A stretch of 9,384 bases of DNA from Thermoplasmata archaeon (GTDB lineage: Archaea; Thermoplasmatota; Thermoplasmata; Lutacidiplasmatales; UBA184). The position numbers were made by a program, and so were the translations under genes. Location: contig JAJYUO010000043.1 of NCBI GenBank assembly GCA_021792485.1, positions 1 to 9,384 of the forward strand, given 5' to 3'. Positions 1 through 6,841 of this stretch are shown one piece after another; the stretch's first letter is position 1, and each line of letters opens with the position of its first letter. The notes below the pieces were generated by a model. It saw only the letters and a program-made list of their open reading frames with translations. It did no database searches and was not told the DNA's origin.

Positions 1-203
1 TTGGCATTTACTTTAGTTTTTAAATCTTTGCCTACGGCAAGAGGCTTTATGTCTCTCAATCTGTTTTTCGTTATGACGGTAAAACCGTTCATAACGTCTT
101 CGCGTATCTTTTCCGGAGCAACTCCTTCCGCCGAAGCGCACGCTTTCATTTCATCGGTAACAATATTTTGTCTTGCGGCAGATATCTGATTTATATATTT
201 CAT
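1..203 (-). CDS. thiC: Phosphomethylpyrimidine synthase ThiC, N-terminal fragment
   Basis: ThiC is the radical-SAM enzyme that turns aminoimidazole ribotide into HMP phosphate, the pyrimidine half of thiamine. Reading leftwards from the ATG at 203-201, the 67 codons present give a start of the form MKYINQISAARQ, then an EMK...AEGVAPEKIR stretch, VITKN, and finally LKTKVNAN cut by the window edge. This pattern (Q-x2-x-AR, PE-x-IR, GxxVI-x-N, L-x-TKVNAN) is the usual ThiC N-terminus. The catalytic domain and the C-terminal CX2CX4C cluster motif are outside the window. It starts 15 nt after the thiE stop, so the two form a thiamine operon. A weak AAGG lies 13 nt before the ATG. Base composition is AT-rich and unlike everything right of about 610. 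The family call is secure; the host is not known. Confidence 0.88.
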   Translation of the reverse strand, partial: MKYINQISAARQNIVTDEMKACASAEGVAPEKIREDVMNGFTVITKNRLRDIKPLAVGKDLKTKVNA

Positions 204-218
204 AATTTTAAAATTACC

Positions 219-632
219 TTATTTTTTATTAAGAATATTTAGCATTTTTTTTACTTCTTTGCCTATATCTTTTCTATTCAAACTTAAGATGGCCGATTGA
301 ACGGCTATAAAACGGCATCCCGACTCTTTTATTTCCGGTATATTAAACTCGTTTATGCCGCCGAGAGCAAAAACGGGAATTTTTACGGCGTTCACGGCTT
401 TTTTTAAAACATCCGCGCCGTGAAAAAAAACTTGTTTTTTAGTTTTAAAAACCGGGCTGAAAGTTATAAAATCTGCTCCGTTTTTTTCGGCATTGACGGC
501 ATCTTCTATTGAGTGGGAAGAATAAAAAATTTTTAAATTTTTAAATTTTTCTTTAACAGATTTAACCGGTAAGGCATTAATATTTAAATGAACGCCATCT
601 GCCGAAAGAACCGCTGCTACATCCGCCCTCTC
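219..632 (-). CDS. thiE: Thiamine phosphate synthase (ThiE/TenI family), 5'-truncated at contig junction
   Basis: ThiE joins HMP-diphosphate and thiazole phosphate to make thiamine phosphate. The visible C-terminal two thirds (about 137 residues) contains the family path in order: ERADVAAVLSADGVHL, an SSHSIEDAVNAE segment, GADFITFSPVFKT, a G for the phosphate loop (FFHGADVL), IPVFALGGI, and a last G-x-x-x-IAV-x-SAI strand, all TIM-barrel phosphate-binding signatures. Codons are AT-rich (Lys, Ile, Asn) and it ends in TAA at 221-219. The open frame continues to 1208, but beyond about 632 it only reads antisense of ilvE and has no ThiE similarity, so the true N-terminus (about 60-70 residues) is missing. 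Next to thiC a thiamine role is likely; a TenI-type thiazole tautomerase is the alternative because the family members are close. Confidence 0.85.
   Translation of the reverse strand, partial: ERADVAAVLSADGVHLNINALPVKSVKEKFKNLKIFYSSHSIEDAVNAEKNGADFITFSPVFKTKKQVFFHGADVLKKAVNAVKIPVFALGGINEFNIPEIKESGCRFIAVQSAILSLNRKDIGKEVKKMLNILNKK
612..632. other. Junction between AT-rich and GC-rich DNA, probable assembly chimera
   Basis: Both truncated genes read sensibly through this stretch. On the minus strand it encodes ThiE residues ERADVAA; on the plus strand it encodes IlvE residues RCYIRPL. Left of it the plus-strand frame loses IlvE likeness; right of it the minus-strand frame loses ThiE likeness. 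Base composition changes abruptly here. The roughly 20 shared bases are about the size of a short assembly k-mer. A real recombination event by short homology is the alternative but would have destroyed two housekeeping genes at once. Confidence 0.8.
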
Positions 633-1295
633 GTGTACCTCGGGTACGGCGAGATGGGCCTCGACCCCACCCGGAGCCCGATCGACGTCGCCATCGCCGA
701 GTGGTACTGGCCGCCGCTGCTCGGCTCCGCCGGCGACGGCGGCGGCATCCGGACGACCGTCTCGAGCTGGACCCGGATCGACTCCCGCGCGCTCCCGCCC
801 CAGGCGAAGTGCGCGGCGAACTACGCGAACTCCGGCCTCGCGAAGATGGAAGCCACGGCGGCAGGATACGACGAGGCGATCCTGCTCAACTCCATCGGGA
901 TGGTCGCCGAGGGCCCCGGAGAGAATATCTTCCGCGTGAAGAAGGGAGTCGTTAGCACGCCGCCCGCGAGCTCCGGGATCCTGCGGGGGATCACCCGGGA
1001 CTCGGTCATCCGCATCGTGAAGGACGAAGGCCTCCCGTTCGAAAGGTCGGACTTCAGCCGCGAGGAACTGTTCACCGCCGACGAGCTCTTCTTCGCCGGC
1101 ACCGCCGCCGGCATCACCCCGATTCGAGAGGTCGATGGCCGGCCCATCGGCACCGGGACGTTTCCCATCACGCACCGCGTTCAGCAGGTGTATCAGGACG
1201 CGATTCACGGCCGCGCCGCGCCATACCGCCGCTGGCTCACTCCGGTCGGCTCGACCCGGGCGGACGAAGCGCGTCGGGCCGCCACGCCGCTCTGA
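612..1295 (+). CDS. ilvE: Branched-chain amino acid aminotransferase IlvE, N-terminally truncated
   Basis: This PLP enzyme (fold type IV) exchanges the amino group between glutamate and the keto acids of Leu, Ile and Val. About 227 codons remain. Visible signatures are RCYIRPLVYLGYGEMG at the left edge, the PLP-binding lysine in the QAKCAANY motif (Lys codon 807-809), GYDEAILLN, a VAEGPGENIF motif around 907-930, the GILRGITRDS motif, and FFAGTAAGITP with the conserved phosphate-cup TxA. The family has about 300 residues, so roughly 75-100 N-terminal residues are missing at the junction; no start belongs to this gene here. The open frame could begin at ATG 588, but those first codons are thiE sequence. 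It ends 85 nt before hydB; whether it shares a transcript with the hydrogenase genes is unclear, and no functional link is implied. Confidence 0.9.
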   Translation, partial: RCYIRPLVYLGYGEMGLDPTRSPIDVAIAEWYWPPLLGSAGDGGGIRTTVSSWTRIDSRALPPQAKCAANYANSGLAKMEATAAGYDEAILLNSIGMVAEGPGENIFRVKKGVVSTPPASSGILRGITRDSVIRIVKDEGLPFERSDFSREELFTADELFFAGTAAGITPIREVDGRPIGTGTFPITHRVQQVYQDAIHGRAAPYRRWLTPVGSTRADEARRAATPL

Positions 1296-1380
1296 ACCCC
1301 GGCACCGTTATCGCGGGCCGCCCCATGAGTACCGGTGGGAGCTCGTCGCGGGCGGGGGGAATCCCCGGCGGGTGCCAGTG

Positions 1381-2526
1381 ATGGTCGAGCTAGCGGTCGG
1401 CGACCGGCGGATTCTCGCCCGATCCGACTTTCCGGCGTTCCTCGACGCCCTGAACAAGCTCGGATACCGCGTGGTCGGACCGACCGTGCGAGACGGGGCA
1501 ATCGTCTACGGACCGATCGACCGTGTCGAGGATCTGCCCGTGGGATGGACCGAACGCCAAGAGGCCGGGAAGTACCGGCTCGAACGTCGGGGCGACGAGG
1601 CTCTGTTCGGGTACGCGGTAGGTCCTCACAGCTGGAAGAAGTATCTCTTCCCGGCGCACGAGCGGCTGTGGACCGCCTCGCGCAAAGAGAGCCGGTTCGT
1701 GCCAGCGCCTGAGCCGGCCGACGGGCCCCCGCTGGCCTTCTTGGGCGTGCGCGCCTGTGAGCTGGCCGCGATCGCCCTGCAGGATCACGTCTTCGCGAAG
1801 GCGGGGGATGTCGCGTACGCGACGCGGCGGGCCCGCGCCCTCCGCATCGCGGTACAGTGCGGTCAGGCGGGGGGGACCTGCTTCTGCGTATCGACGGGTA
1901 CGGGGCCTGCGGTCGGACCGTCCCACGACCTCGCGCTCACGGAGATCCTGACCGCCGAACGTCACGTGTTCTTCGTCGAGGTCGGTTCGCCTATGGGTGC
2001 CCGCGTCCTCGCGTCCGTCCCGCTCGGTCCCGCGAGCGTCGAGGACGAACGGACGGTCGAACAGATCGTGGCCCGGACCTCCGCCTCCATGGGACGCACG
2101 ATGGTCGTGAGCGGGATCCGGGACCTTCTCGTGAACCATCCGGAGCACCCGCGCTGGGAGCTCGCCGGGCAACGGTGTCTGGCGTGCACGAACTGCACGA
2201 TGGCCTGTCCGACCTGCTTCTGCCAAACGACCGAAGAGGTCCCGGACCTCTCGGGCGAAAGGGTCGAGCGATGGCGTCGTTGGGATTCGTGCTTCAATTC
2301 CGCGTTCAGCGAACTCCATGGCACTCCGATCCGAAAGTCCACTTCGTCGCGCTACCGTCAATGGATGACCCACAAACTCGCTACGTGGCACGACCAGTTC
2401 GGCAGCTCCGGATGTGTCGGGTGCGGCCGGTGCATCACATGGTGCCCGGTCGGGATCGATATCACGGAGGAGGCGGCGGCCATCCGGGCCTCCCCCCCTC
2501 CGCAGGTCGTGGAGGAACGGACGTGA
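1381..2526 (+). CDS. hydB: Group 3b [NiFe]-hydrogenase (sulfhydrogenase) beta subunit, Fe-S protein
   Basis: HydB carries electrons between the hydrogenase small subunit and the flavin subunit in cytoplasmic NAD(P)-linked (group 3b) hydrogenases. The 381-residue protein has the family's N-terminal domain with GVRACELAAIALQDHVF, a CGQAGGTCFC motif (Cys160, 167, 169), and two C-terminal 4Fe-4S ferredoxin-type motifs: CX2CX2CX3CP at Cys266, 269, 272 and 276, and again at Cys345, 348, 351 and 355. The length is slightly above that usual for HydB. The ATG at 1381 follows GGTG by 6 nt; in-frame GTGs at 1372 and 1378 are equally possible, and the frame stays open far upstream, overlapping ilvE. First gene of the hydrogenase operon; its stop overlaps the next start. 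No signal peptide, so cytoplasmic. Confidence 0.9.
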   Translation: MVELAVGDRRILARSDFPAFLDALNKLGYRVVGPTVRDGAIVYGPIDRVEDLPVGWTERQEAGKYRLERRGDEALFGYAVGPHSWKKYLFPAHERLWTASRKESRFVPAPEPADGPPLAFLGVRACELAAIALQDHVFAKAGDVAYATRRARALRIAVQCGQAGGTCFCVSTGTGPAVGPSHDLALTEILTAERHVFFVEVGSPMGARVLASVPLGPASVEDERTVEQIVARTSASMGRTMVVSGIRDLLVNHPEHPRWELAGQRCLACTNCTMACPTCFCQTTEEVPDLSGERVERWRRWDSCFNSAFSELHGTPIRKSTSSRYRQWMTHKLATWHDQFGSSGCVGCGRCITWCPVGIDITEEAAAIRASPPPQVVEERT

Positions 2527-2996
2527 CCGCCACGCCGGCATCCTCGGAGTCGCCGCTGCGTCTCGCCGACCACCCGTTCGTTTGGGGGATGGACCCCGAG
2601 TTCGTCGCCCGCCTCAGCTCGATCGCCTTCGAGCGCTCCTTCGAATCAGGGGCGCTGCTGGTCCGAGAGGGTGATCCGGCCGAAGAGTTCTGGCTCCTCT
2701 TCTCCGGAAAGGTCGCGATGGAGATCGTGCTGCCGGGGCGGCCCCGCACGACGATCCAAACGCTGGGATCCGGGGATATCGTCGGGTGGTCGTGGTTGAT
2801 CGAACCGTTCGTCTCGAGGTTCGACGCCCGGGCGGTCAAGCCGACGCGTGCGCTCGGCCTCCGCGCGTCACGCCTACGCTCGCTGATGGACGCCGATCCG
2901 GCGCGCGGCTATCACCTTCTGCGGCGCTTGCTTCCGGTGATTGCCGAGCGCCTCGAGAACACGCAGTTACAGCTCCTCGATCTTCACGGACGGTGA
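2523..2996 (+). CDS. Stand-alone cyclic-nucleotide-binding-fold protein in hydrogenase operon
   Basis: This 157-residue protein is one CRP-type cNMP-binding beta-roll with a short C-terminal helix. Visible are FESGALLVREGDPAEEFWLLFSG (about 40-62, the first half of the roll), then LGSGDIVGWSWL (81-92) where the phosphate-binding cassette should be, and a final helical segment (MDADPARG...AERLENTQLQL). There is no helix-turn-helix, so it should not bind DNA. By position, the cassette Glu and Arg that hold cAMP in E. coli CRP are Trp89 and about Phe100 here, so cAMP binding is doubtful. The GTG start overlaps the hydB stop by 3 nt (GTGA) and follows GGAGG by 7 nt, implying translational coupling. 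Its place between hydB and hydG suggests a regulatory or structural partner of the hydrogenase; the actual ligand and role are unknown. Confidence 0.85.
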   Translation: MTATPASSESPLRLADHPFVWGMDPEFVARLSSIAFERSFESGALLVREGDPAEEFWLLFSGKVAMEIVLPGRPRTTIQTLGSGDIVGWSWLIEPFVSRFDARAVKPTRALGLRASRLRSLMDADPARGYHLLRRLLPVIAERLENTQLQLLDLHGR

Positions 2997-3005
2997 AGTT
3001 CTCGC

Positions 3006-3854
3006 ATGAGCGGATCCGCCGAGGGGATGCCGAACCCGTGGCTCCCTGTGCCGTACTCCGTGCAGGAACGGAGGTCCGAGACCCCGGATACGGTAACGCT
3101 CGTCCTCGCTCCGGGGGCGGGACCTGCCCCGCTTCGCTTCGGTCCGGGTCAATTCAACATGCTCTATCTATTTGGCATCGGCGAGGTCCCGATCTCCATT
3201 TGCGGGGATCCCGCGGATTCGCAGCACTACGTTCACACCATCCGATCCGCGGGCCGCATCAGCGATGCGTTGTGTCGGGTCGCCCCGGGAGCGACCGTCG
3301 GGGTTCGCGGACCGTACGGCACGGGATGGCCGATCCGGGAGGCCGTGGGGCACGACGTCGTGATCGTCGCCGGCGGCCTCGGACTGCCCCCGTTGCGACC
3401 GGCGTTGCTCGAGATCCTCCGCCACCGGGATCGCTACGGTCGGGTGGAGGTCATCTACGGAGCGAGATCCCCGAAGGACCTCGTTTACTACGACCAGATC
3501 CAGGCATGGAGGTCCCGCCCGGATCTCCGGTTCCAGACGACCGTTGATACCGCCGGCCATGACTGGCACGGCGACGTGGGCGTCGTCACGACGCGCCTGC
3601 CGGACGCTCGGTTCGAACCAAAGGACACCGTTGCGTTCCTCTGCGGCCCCGAGATCATGATGAAGCTGACCGCGCAGGCGCTCGTGCAGCGCGGGGTCGA
3701 TCGGGACGCGATCTGGGTCTCCCTCGAGAGGAACATGAAGTGCGCCATCGGCCTCTGTGGCCACTGCCAGTTCGGCGCCGATTTCGTCTGCCGGAACGGT
3801 CCGGTCGTTCGCTACCGCGCCGTGGAACGGGCGTTCTCGACCCGGGAGCTCTGA
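3006..3854 (+). CDS. hydG: Group 3b [NiFe]-hydrogenase gamma subunit, FAD/NAD(P)-binding oxidoreductase
   Basis: HydG is the diaphorase subunit: it exchanges electrons between NADP(H) and the Fe-S chain through FAD. The 282 residues show the ferredoxin-NADP reductase layout: FGPGQFNMLYLFG and GEVPISI for flavin binding, a RGPYG turn (101-105), the nucleotide loop VIVAGGLGLPPLRP (119-132), VEVIYGARSPKDLVY, and FLCGPEIMM in the pyridine-nucleotide domain. A C-terminal 2Fe-2S site follows, C-X4-C-X2-C-X7-C at Cys246, 251, 254 and 262 inside KCAIGLCGHCQFG. This is the arrangement of archaeal sulfhydrogenase gamma subunits and of PyrK. The ATG lies 9 nt after the upstream stop with a GGTGA before it, and the stop is 4 nt before hydD. 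Whether NAD or NADP is preferred cannot be read from the sequence; NADP is usual for this group. Confidence 0.92.
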   Translation: MSGSAEGMPNPWLPVPYSVQERRSETPDTVTLVLAPGAGPAPLRFGPGQFNMLYLFGIGEVPISICGDPADSQHYVHTIRSAGRISDALCRVAPGATVGVRGPYGTGWPIREAVGHDVVIVAGGLGLPPLRPALLEILRHRDRYGRVEVIYGARSPKDLVYYDQIQAWRSRPDLRFQTTVDTAGHDWHGDVGVVTTRLPDARFEPKDTVAFLCGPEIMMKLTAQALVQRGVDRDAIWVSLERNMKCAIGLCGHCQFGADFVCRNGPVVRYRAVERAFSTREL

Positions 3855-3858
3855 ACGA

Positions 3859-4659
3859 ATGCTCGCCGCTCGGCCGAAGCTCGCGGTCTACAAGTTTGCC
3901 TCGTGCGATGGCTGTCAGCTGACGCTGTTGGATTGCGAGGACGAGCTCCTCGCGATCGCGGACCATATCGAGATCGCGGACTTCCGAGAGGCCTCGAGCC
4001 GAGTCGTCGACGGTCCATTTGACCTGACCCTCGTGGAGGGATCGGTTACCACGCCGGAGGACGTTCCGCGCCTTCACGAGATCCGGGCAAATTCCCGCGT
4101 CCTGGTCACCATCGGTGCCTGCGCGACCGCCGGAGGGATCCAGGGGTTGCGAAACTTCGCCGATGCGGAGGAGTACCGGCGGGTGGTGTACGCGCGGCCC
4201 GAGTACATCCGCTCTCTGGCGACGTCGACACCAATCCAGGACCACGTCTCGGTCGACTTCGAGCTGCGAGGCTGCCCGATCAGCCGCGCCCAGCTCTTGG
4301 AAGTGATATCGGCGTACTTGGGGGGACGAGCGCCGAACGTGCCTCGAGAAAGCGTCTGCGTCGAATGCAAGCGGCGCGGCACCGTCTGCGTCGTCGTGGC
4401 GCACGGAACCCCCTGCCTCGGTCCGGTGACTCAGACCGGTTGTGGGGCGGTTTGTCCATCGTATCATCGAGGGTGCTACGGCTGCTTTGGCCCCCAGGAC
4501 ACTCCGAACGCCCCCGCGCTCTCGGCCAAGCTCCTCCAGCTGGGGATGGACCCGCCGTCGCTCGCTCGGATCTACCGCACGTTCAACGCGAACGCTCCGG
4601 CGTTCGAAGCGGCGGCGAATGCCGCCCGGACCGATCCGGCGCACTCGGAGAGATCGTGA
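3859..4659 (+). CDS. hydD: Group 3b [NiFe]-hydrogenase delta (small) subunit
   Basis: The small subunit holds the Fe-S clusters that connect the NiFe centre to HydB/HydG. The 266 residues carry the proximal-cluster ligands typical of [NiFe] small subunits: CX2C at Cys16 and Cys19 (FASCDGCQ), Cys88 in IGACATAGGIQG, and Cys139 in ELRGCPIS. A Cys-rich C-terminal half (Cys167, 170, 177, 186, 195, 199, 206, 209, including GCGAVCP and GCYGCFGP) would bind two further clusters. There is no Tat signal, which agrees with a soluble cytoplasmic enzyme. The ATG at 3859 is 4 nt after the hydG stop with GGGAG about 10 nt upstream; longer in-frame starts inside hydG lack family similarity. Its stop codon overlaps the GTG of hydA. 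Length and motif set are normal for group 3 small subunits. Confidence 0.92.
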   Translation: MLAARPKLAVYKFASCDGCQLTLLDCEDELLAIADHIEIADFREASSRVVDGPFDLTLVEGSVTTPEDVPRLHEIRANSRVLVTIGACATAGGIQGLRNFADAEEYRRVVYARPEYIRSLATSTPIQDHVSVDFELRGCPISRAQLLEVISAYLGGRAPNVPRESVCVECKRRGTVCVVVAHGTPCLGPVTQTGCGAVCPSYHRGCYGCFGPQDTPNAPALSAKLLQLGMDPPSLARIYRTFNANAPAFEAAANAARTDPAHSERS

Positions 4660-5951
4660 CCGATCGCACGATCTCCGTCGACTATCTCGCGCGAGTCGAA
4701 GGAGAAGGCGCGCTCCGCGTGCGCATCCACGACCGCTCCGTGGATGCGGTCGAGCTGGCGATCTTCGAGCCTCCCCGCTACTTCGAGGCGTTCCTGCGGG
4801 GCCGCTCCTATCTCGAAGCCCCGGACATCACTGCCCGCATCTGCGGGATTTGCCCGGTCGCCTACCAGATGAGTGCCTGCCACGCGATGGAACGGGGGCT
4901 CGGCCTCTCGATTGCTCCCGAGGTGCGCGCCCTCCGGCGGCTCCTGTACTGCGGCGAATGGATCGAGAGCCACGCGCTGCACGTCTTTCTCCTCCATCTT
5001 CCCGACTTCTTTGGCGTTCCCGATGCGATCCATCTGGCGAAGGGGCACCGAGAGGTGGTCGAACGCGGGCTCGCTCTCAAGCGGGTGGGCAACGAGCTGA
5101 TGACCGTCCTCGGGGGAAGGGAGATCCACCCGATCAACATCCGAGTCGGAGGATTCTACCGAACCCCGGCTCGGGAGGAACTCCACGCGCTTCGCCCGAG
5201 GCTCGCGAACGCCCTTCGCCTCGCCGAAGAGACCGTCCGGCTCTGCGCGAGCCTGCCGTTCCCGGACGTGGAGAACGACTACGAGTTCGTGAGCCTGCGC
5301 CACCCCGACGAGTATCCGATGAACGAGGGGGAGGTGGTCTCCAACCGGGGCCTACGCATCCCCCCGGCGCGGTACGACGAGGAGTTCCGAGAGCTCCAGG
5401 TCCCCTATTCCCATGCGCTTCACTCCGTGCGGCGTGGGGGCGGATCGTACCTGGTCGGCCCGTTGGCCCGCTACGCCCTCAATCGGGATCGTCTCGGACC
5501 TTGCGCGGCCACGATCGTCCGCGAGGTCGGTCTCGAACCCGTCGTTCGCAACCCGTTCCGTAGCGTGATCGTCCGAGCGGTGGAAATGGTCTACGCATGC
5601 GAGGAGGCTCTCCGGATTATCGATGGCTACCGTCCCCCGGAACGTCCGTACGTGGAGGCGAGCGGCGCGCTCGCCAGCGACGACTGCGTCGCCATCACCG
5701 AAGCCCCGCGCGGCATGCTCTACCATCGGTACCGCCTCGATGCCACCGGGACGATCCAGGAGGCGCGCATCGTCGCCCCGACCTCCCAGAACCAGAAACG
5801 CATCGAGGAGGACGTACGGAAGGTCGTGGAACGTTCGATCGATCTCGAGACCGAGCCCCTCACGATGGCCTGCGAGCAGGCGATCCGCAACCACGACCCA
5901 TGCATCTCGTGCGCGACGCATTTCCTCTCGCTCGACCTGGTGCGGGACTAA
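4656..5951 (+). CDS. hydA: Group 3b [NiFe]-hydrogenase alpha (large, catalytic) subunit
   Basis: This subunit carries the NiFe(CN)2CO site that oxidises H2 or reduces protons. In 431 residues it has the L1 motif RVEGEGAL and RICGICPVAYQ with Ni-ligand Cys63 and Cys66; GGREIHPINIRVGGF (153-167); YPMNEGEVVSNRG; the SHALHS...YLVGPLARYAL block; and the L2 motif DPCISCATH with Cys416 and Cys419. Nine residues follow the terminal His422 of that motif, a plausible peptide for removal by the protease encoded next. Tyr in place of His after CGICPVA is, from memory, common in this subgroup. The GTG start (4656) overlaps the hydD stop by 4 nt and has a GGAG 5 nt before it. Together with hydB, hydG and hydD this defines group 3b; group 3d (Hox) is excluded by the lack of hoxF/U-type genes here. 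Confidence 0.94.
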   Translation: MTDRTISVDYLARVEGEGALRVRIHDRSVDAVELAIFEPPRYFEAFLRGRSYLEAPDITARICGICPVAYQMSACHAMERGLGLSIAPEVRALRRLLYCGEWIESHALHVFLLHLPDFFGVPDAIHLAKGHREVVERGLALKRVGNELMTVLGGREIHPINIRVGGFYRTPAREELHALRPRLANALRLAEETVRLCASLPFPDVENDYEFVSLRHPDEYPMNEGEVVSNRGLRIPPARYDEEFRELQVPYSHALHSVRRGGGSYLVGPLARYALNRDRLGPCAATIVREVGLEPVVRNPFRSVIVRAVEMVYACEEALRIIDGYRPPERPYVEASGALASDDCVAITEAPRGMLYHRYRLDATGTIQEARIVAPTSQNQKRIEEDVRKVVERSIDLETEPLTMACEQAIRNHDPCISCATHFLSLDLVRD

Positions 5952-5962
5952 CGAAGGTGGCG

Positions 5963-6502
5963 GTGACGGCCGCGAGCATTCCCGGGACGACGCATCCGCA
6001 GCGCTTGGACCGGCTCGTGATAGGAATCGGGAACGAGCACCGCGGCGACGATGCGGTGGGGCCCTGGGTGGCGCGCCGGTTGCGCCACCCCCTATCGGGC
6101 GTCGCGCGTGTCCTGGAGGCCGACGTGGGGGGAGCCGAGCTGATCGACATGTGGGCCGGGACCAGATACGTGTGGATCGTGGACGCCGCCCGGGCCGGCG
6201 GAGCGCCGGGAACTCTCTACCGGTTCGAGGTCGGCCCGCGGGACCTCCCGGCGACGCTCGGCAGCACGTCCACGCACGGGGTGTCGCTCGCGGACGCGGT
6301 GGCGCTCGCCCGTGTCCTCGACCGGCTCCCGGCGCACCTCGTCATCTACGGGATCGAACCGCTTCGTCTCGAGACCGGCGCCGGGCTTTCTGCGGCGGTC
6401 AAGGCAGCCATCGAACCGCTCGCGCGGCGCATCGAAGGCGAGGTGCGGTCCGCTGCGGGAGTTCCTCCTTTCGGCGCGATGGGAGGCACGGCCGATGCAT
6501 GA
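5963..6502 (+). CDS. Hydrogenase maturation endopeptidase (HyaD/HybD/FrxA-like)
   Basis: This protease cleaves the C-terminal peptide of the large subunit after nickel has been inserted. The 179-residue product has the family opening IGIGNEHRGDDAVG (residues 20-33), a second metal ligand candidate Asp74 in WIVDAARAGG, and STHGVSL with His105; Asp30, Asp74 and His105 match the three nickel-sensing ligands known from HybD. YGIEP in the last third is also typical. Two in-frame GTGs exist; 5963 is preferred because AGGTGG/GAAGG lies about 5 nt upstream, while 5957 would sit inside that element. It begins 11 nt after the hydA stop and its last 8 nt overlap hypA. Its place directly after hydA makes HydA, with its short tail beyond DPCISCATH, the likely substrate. 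Confidence 0.9.
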   Translation: MTAASIPGTTHPQRLDRLVIGIGNEHRGDDAVGPWVARRLRHPLSGVARVLEADVGGAELIDMWAGTRYVWIVDAARAGGAPGTLYRFEVGPRDLPATLGSTSTHGVSLADAVALARVLDRLPAHLVIYGIEPLRLETGAGLSAAVKAAIEPLARRIEGEVRSAAGVPPFGAMGGTADA

Positions 6503-6818
6503 GGAAGCGCTCCTCCGAGATCTGCGACGGAAGATCCGGGAGCTCGCGGAGTTGGAACGGGGAGAGGAGATCTCCCGGGTCTCCTTATGGGTCGGGGCTC
6601 TCTCCCACGTCACCGAAGAGATGCTGCGCTCCCGATGGCCGACCGTGGTGGAGGGAACCCCTGCACAACGCGCGCAGCTCGACGTGGAGGTTTCCGAGGA
6701 TCTGGACGACCCTCGAGCGGGCGGGATCGTTCTCGTAAAGGTCAGCGTGAGAGCCCCCGGGGGGTCGCGGCCCGGCGACGCGTCCGATCCGCGGGCTCAA
6801 GAGGGTCCGCCGCCCTAG
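6495..6818 (+). CDS. hypA: HypA-like hydrogenase maturation protein lacking the zinc-binding domain cysteines
   Basis: HypA delivers nickel to the hydrogenase large subunit with HypB. The 107-residue product starts MHEEALLRDL, keeping the Met-His-Glu start in which His2 helps bind nickel, then continues with a V-x-LWVGALSHVTEEML segment and DVEVSEDLDDPRAGGIVLVKVSV, which parallels the HypA fold around the zinc domain. The two CXXC pairs that bind structural zinc in ordinary HypA are missing: the whole protein has no cysteine. Length is near that of HypA (about 113). The last 20 residues are Pro/Gly-rich and unlike HypA. It overlaps the protease gene by 8 nt and has GGGAGG 8 nt upstream of its ATG. 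A short zinc-less HypA type beside group 3b hydrogenases is, from memory, a recurring variant, so decay is less likely than specialisation. Confidence 0.8.
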   Translation: MHEEALLRDLRRKIRELAELERGEEISRVSLWVGALSHVTEEMLRSRWPTVVEGTPAQRAQLDVEVSEDLDDPRAGGIVLVKVSVRAPGGSRPGDASDPRAQEGPPP

Positions 6819-6841
6819 CGGATCGCGAGGGGGAACTCCAC

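Noticed and set aside
1..189. 62-residue plus-strand open frame at the left edge
   Set aside because: The opposite strand encodes a clear ThiC N-terminus over the same bases.
525..552. Repeated runs of A and T that look like a short tandem repeat
   Set aside because: They lie in the thiE coding frame and encode Lys/Phe/Leu/Asn codons of the protein; they reflect AT-rich codon use.
219..1208. One 329-residue minus-strand open frame spanning thiE and antisense ilvE
   Set aside because: Only residues encoded by 219-632 resemble ThiE; the rest is low-complexity antisense of a clear IlvE gene in GC-rich DNA. It is a product of the chimeric join, not a fusion protein.
1351..1367. Small GGGG/CCCC hairpin before hydB
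   Set aside because: Only four G-C pairs with a tiny loop, expected in such GC-rich DNA; no T-run, so not a terminator.
1325..1381. Tiny 18-codon open frame whose TGA overlaps the hydB ATG, possible leader peptide
   Set aside because: No Shine-Dalgarno sequence and no conserved content; overlaps of this kind arise easily by chance and the hydB start itself is uncertain by three codons.
1390..2541. 383-residue minus-strand open frame opposite hydB
   Set aside because: High GC content suppresses stop codons; the translation is Arg/Pro/Gly-rich without family likeness, whereas the plus strand has all HydB cysteine motifs.
3655..4644. 329-residue minus-strand open frame opposite hydD
   Set aside because: Arg-rich antisense shadow of a well-marked hydrogenase small subunit.
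4572..5303. 243-residue minus-strand open frame opposite hydA
   Set aside because: It lies wholly opposite the conserved large-subunit motifs and shows no domain.
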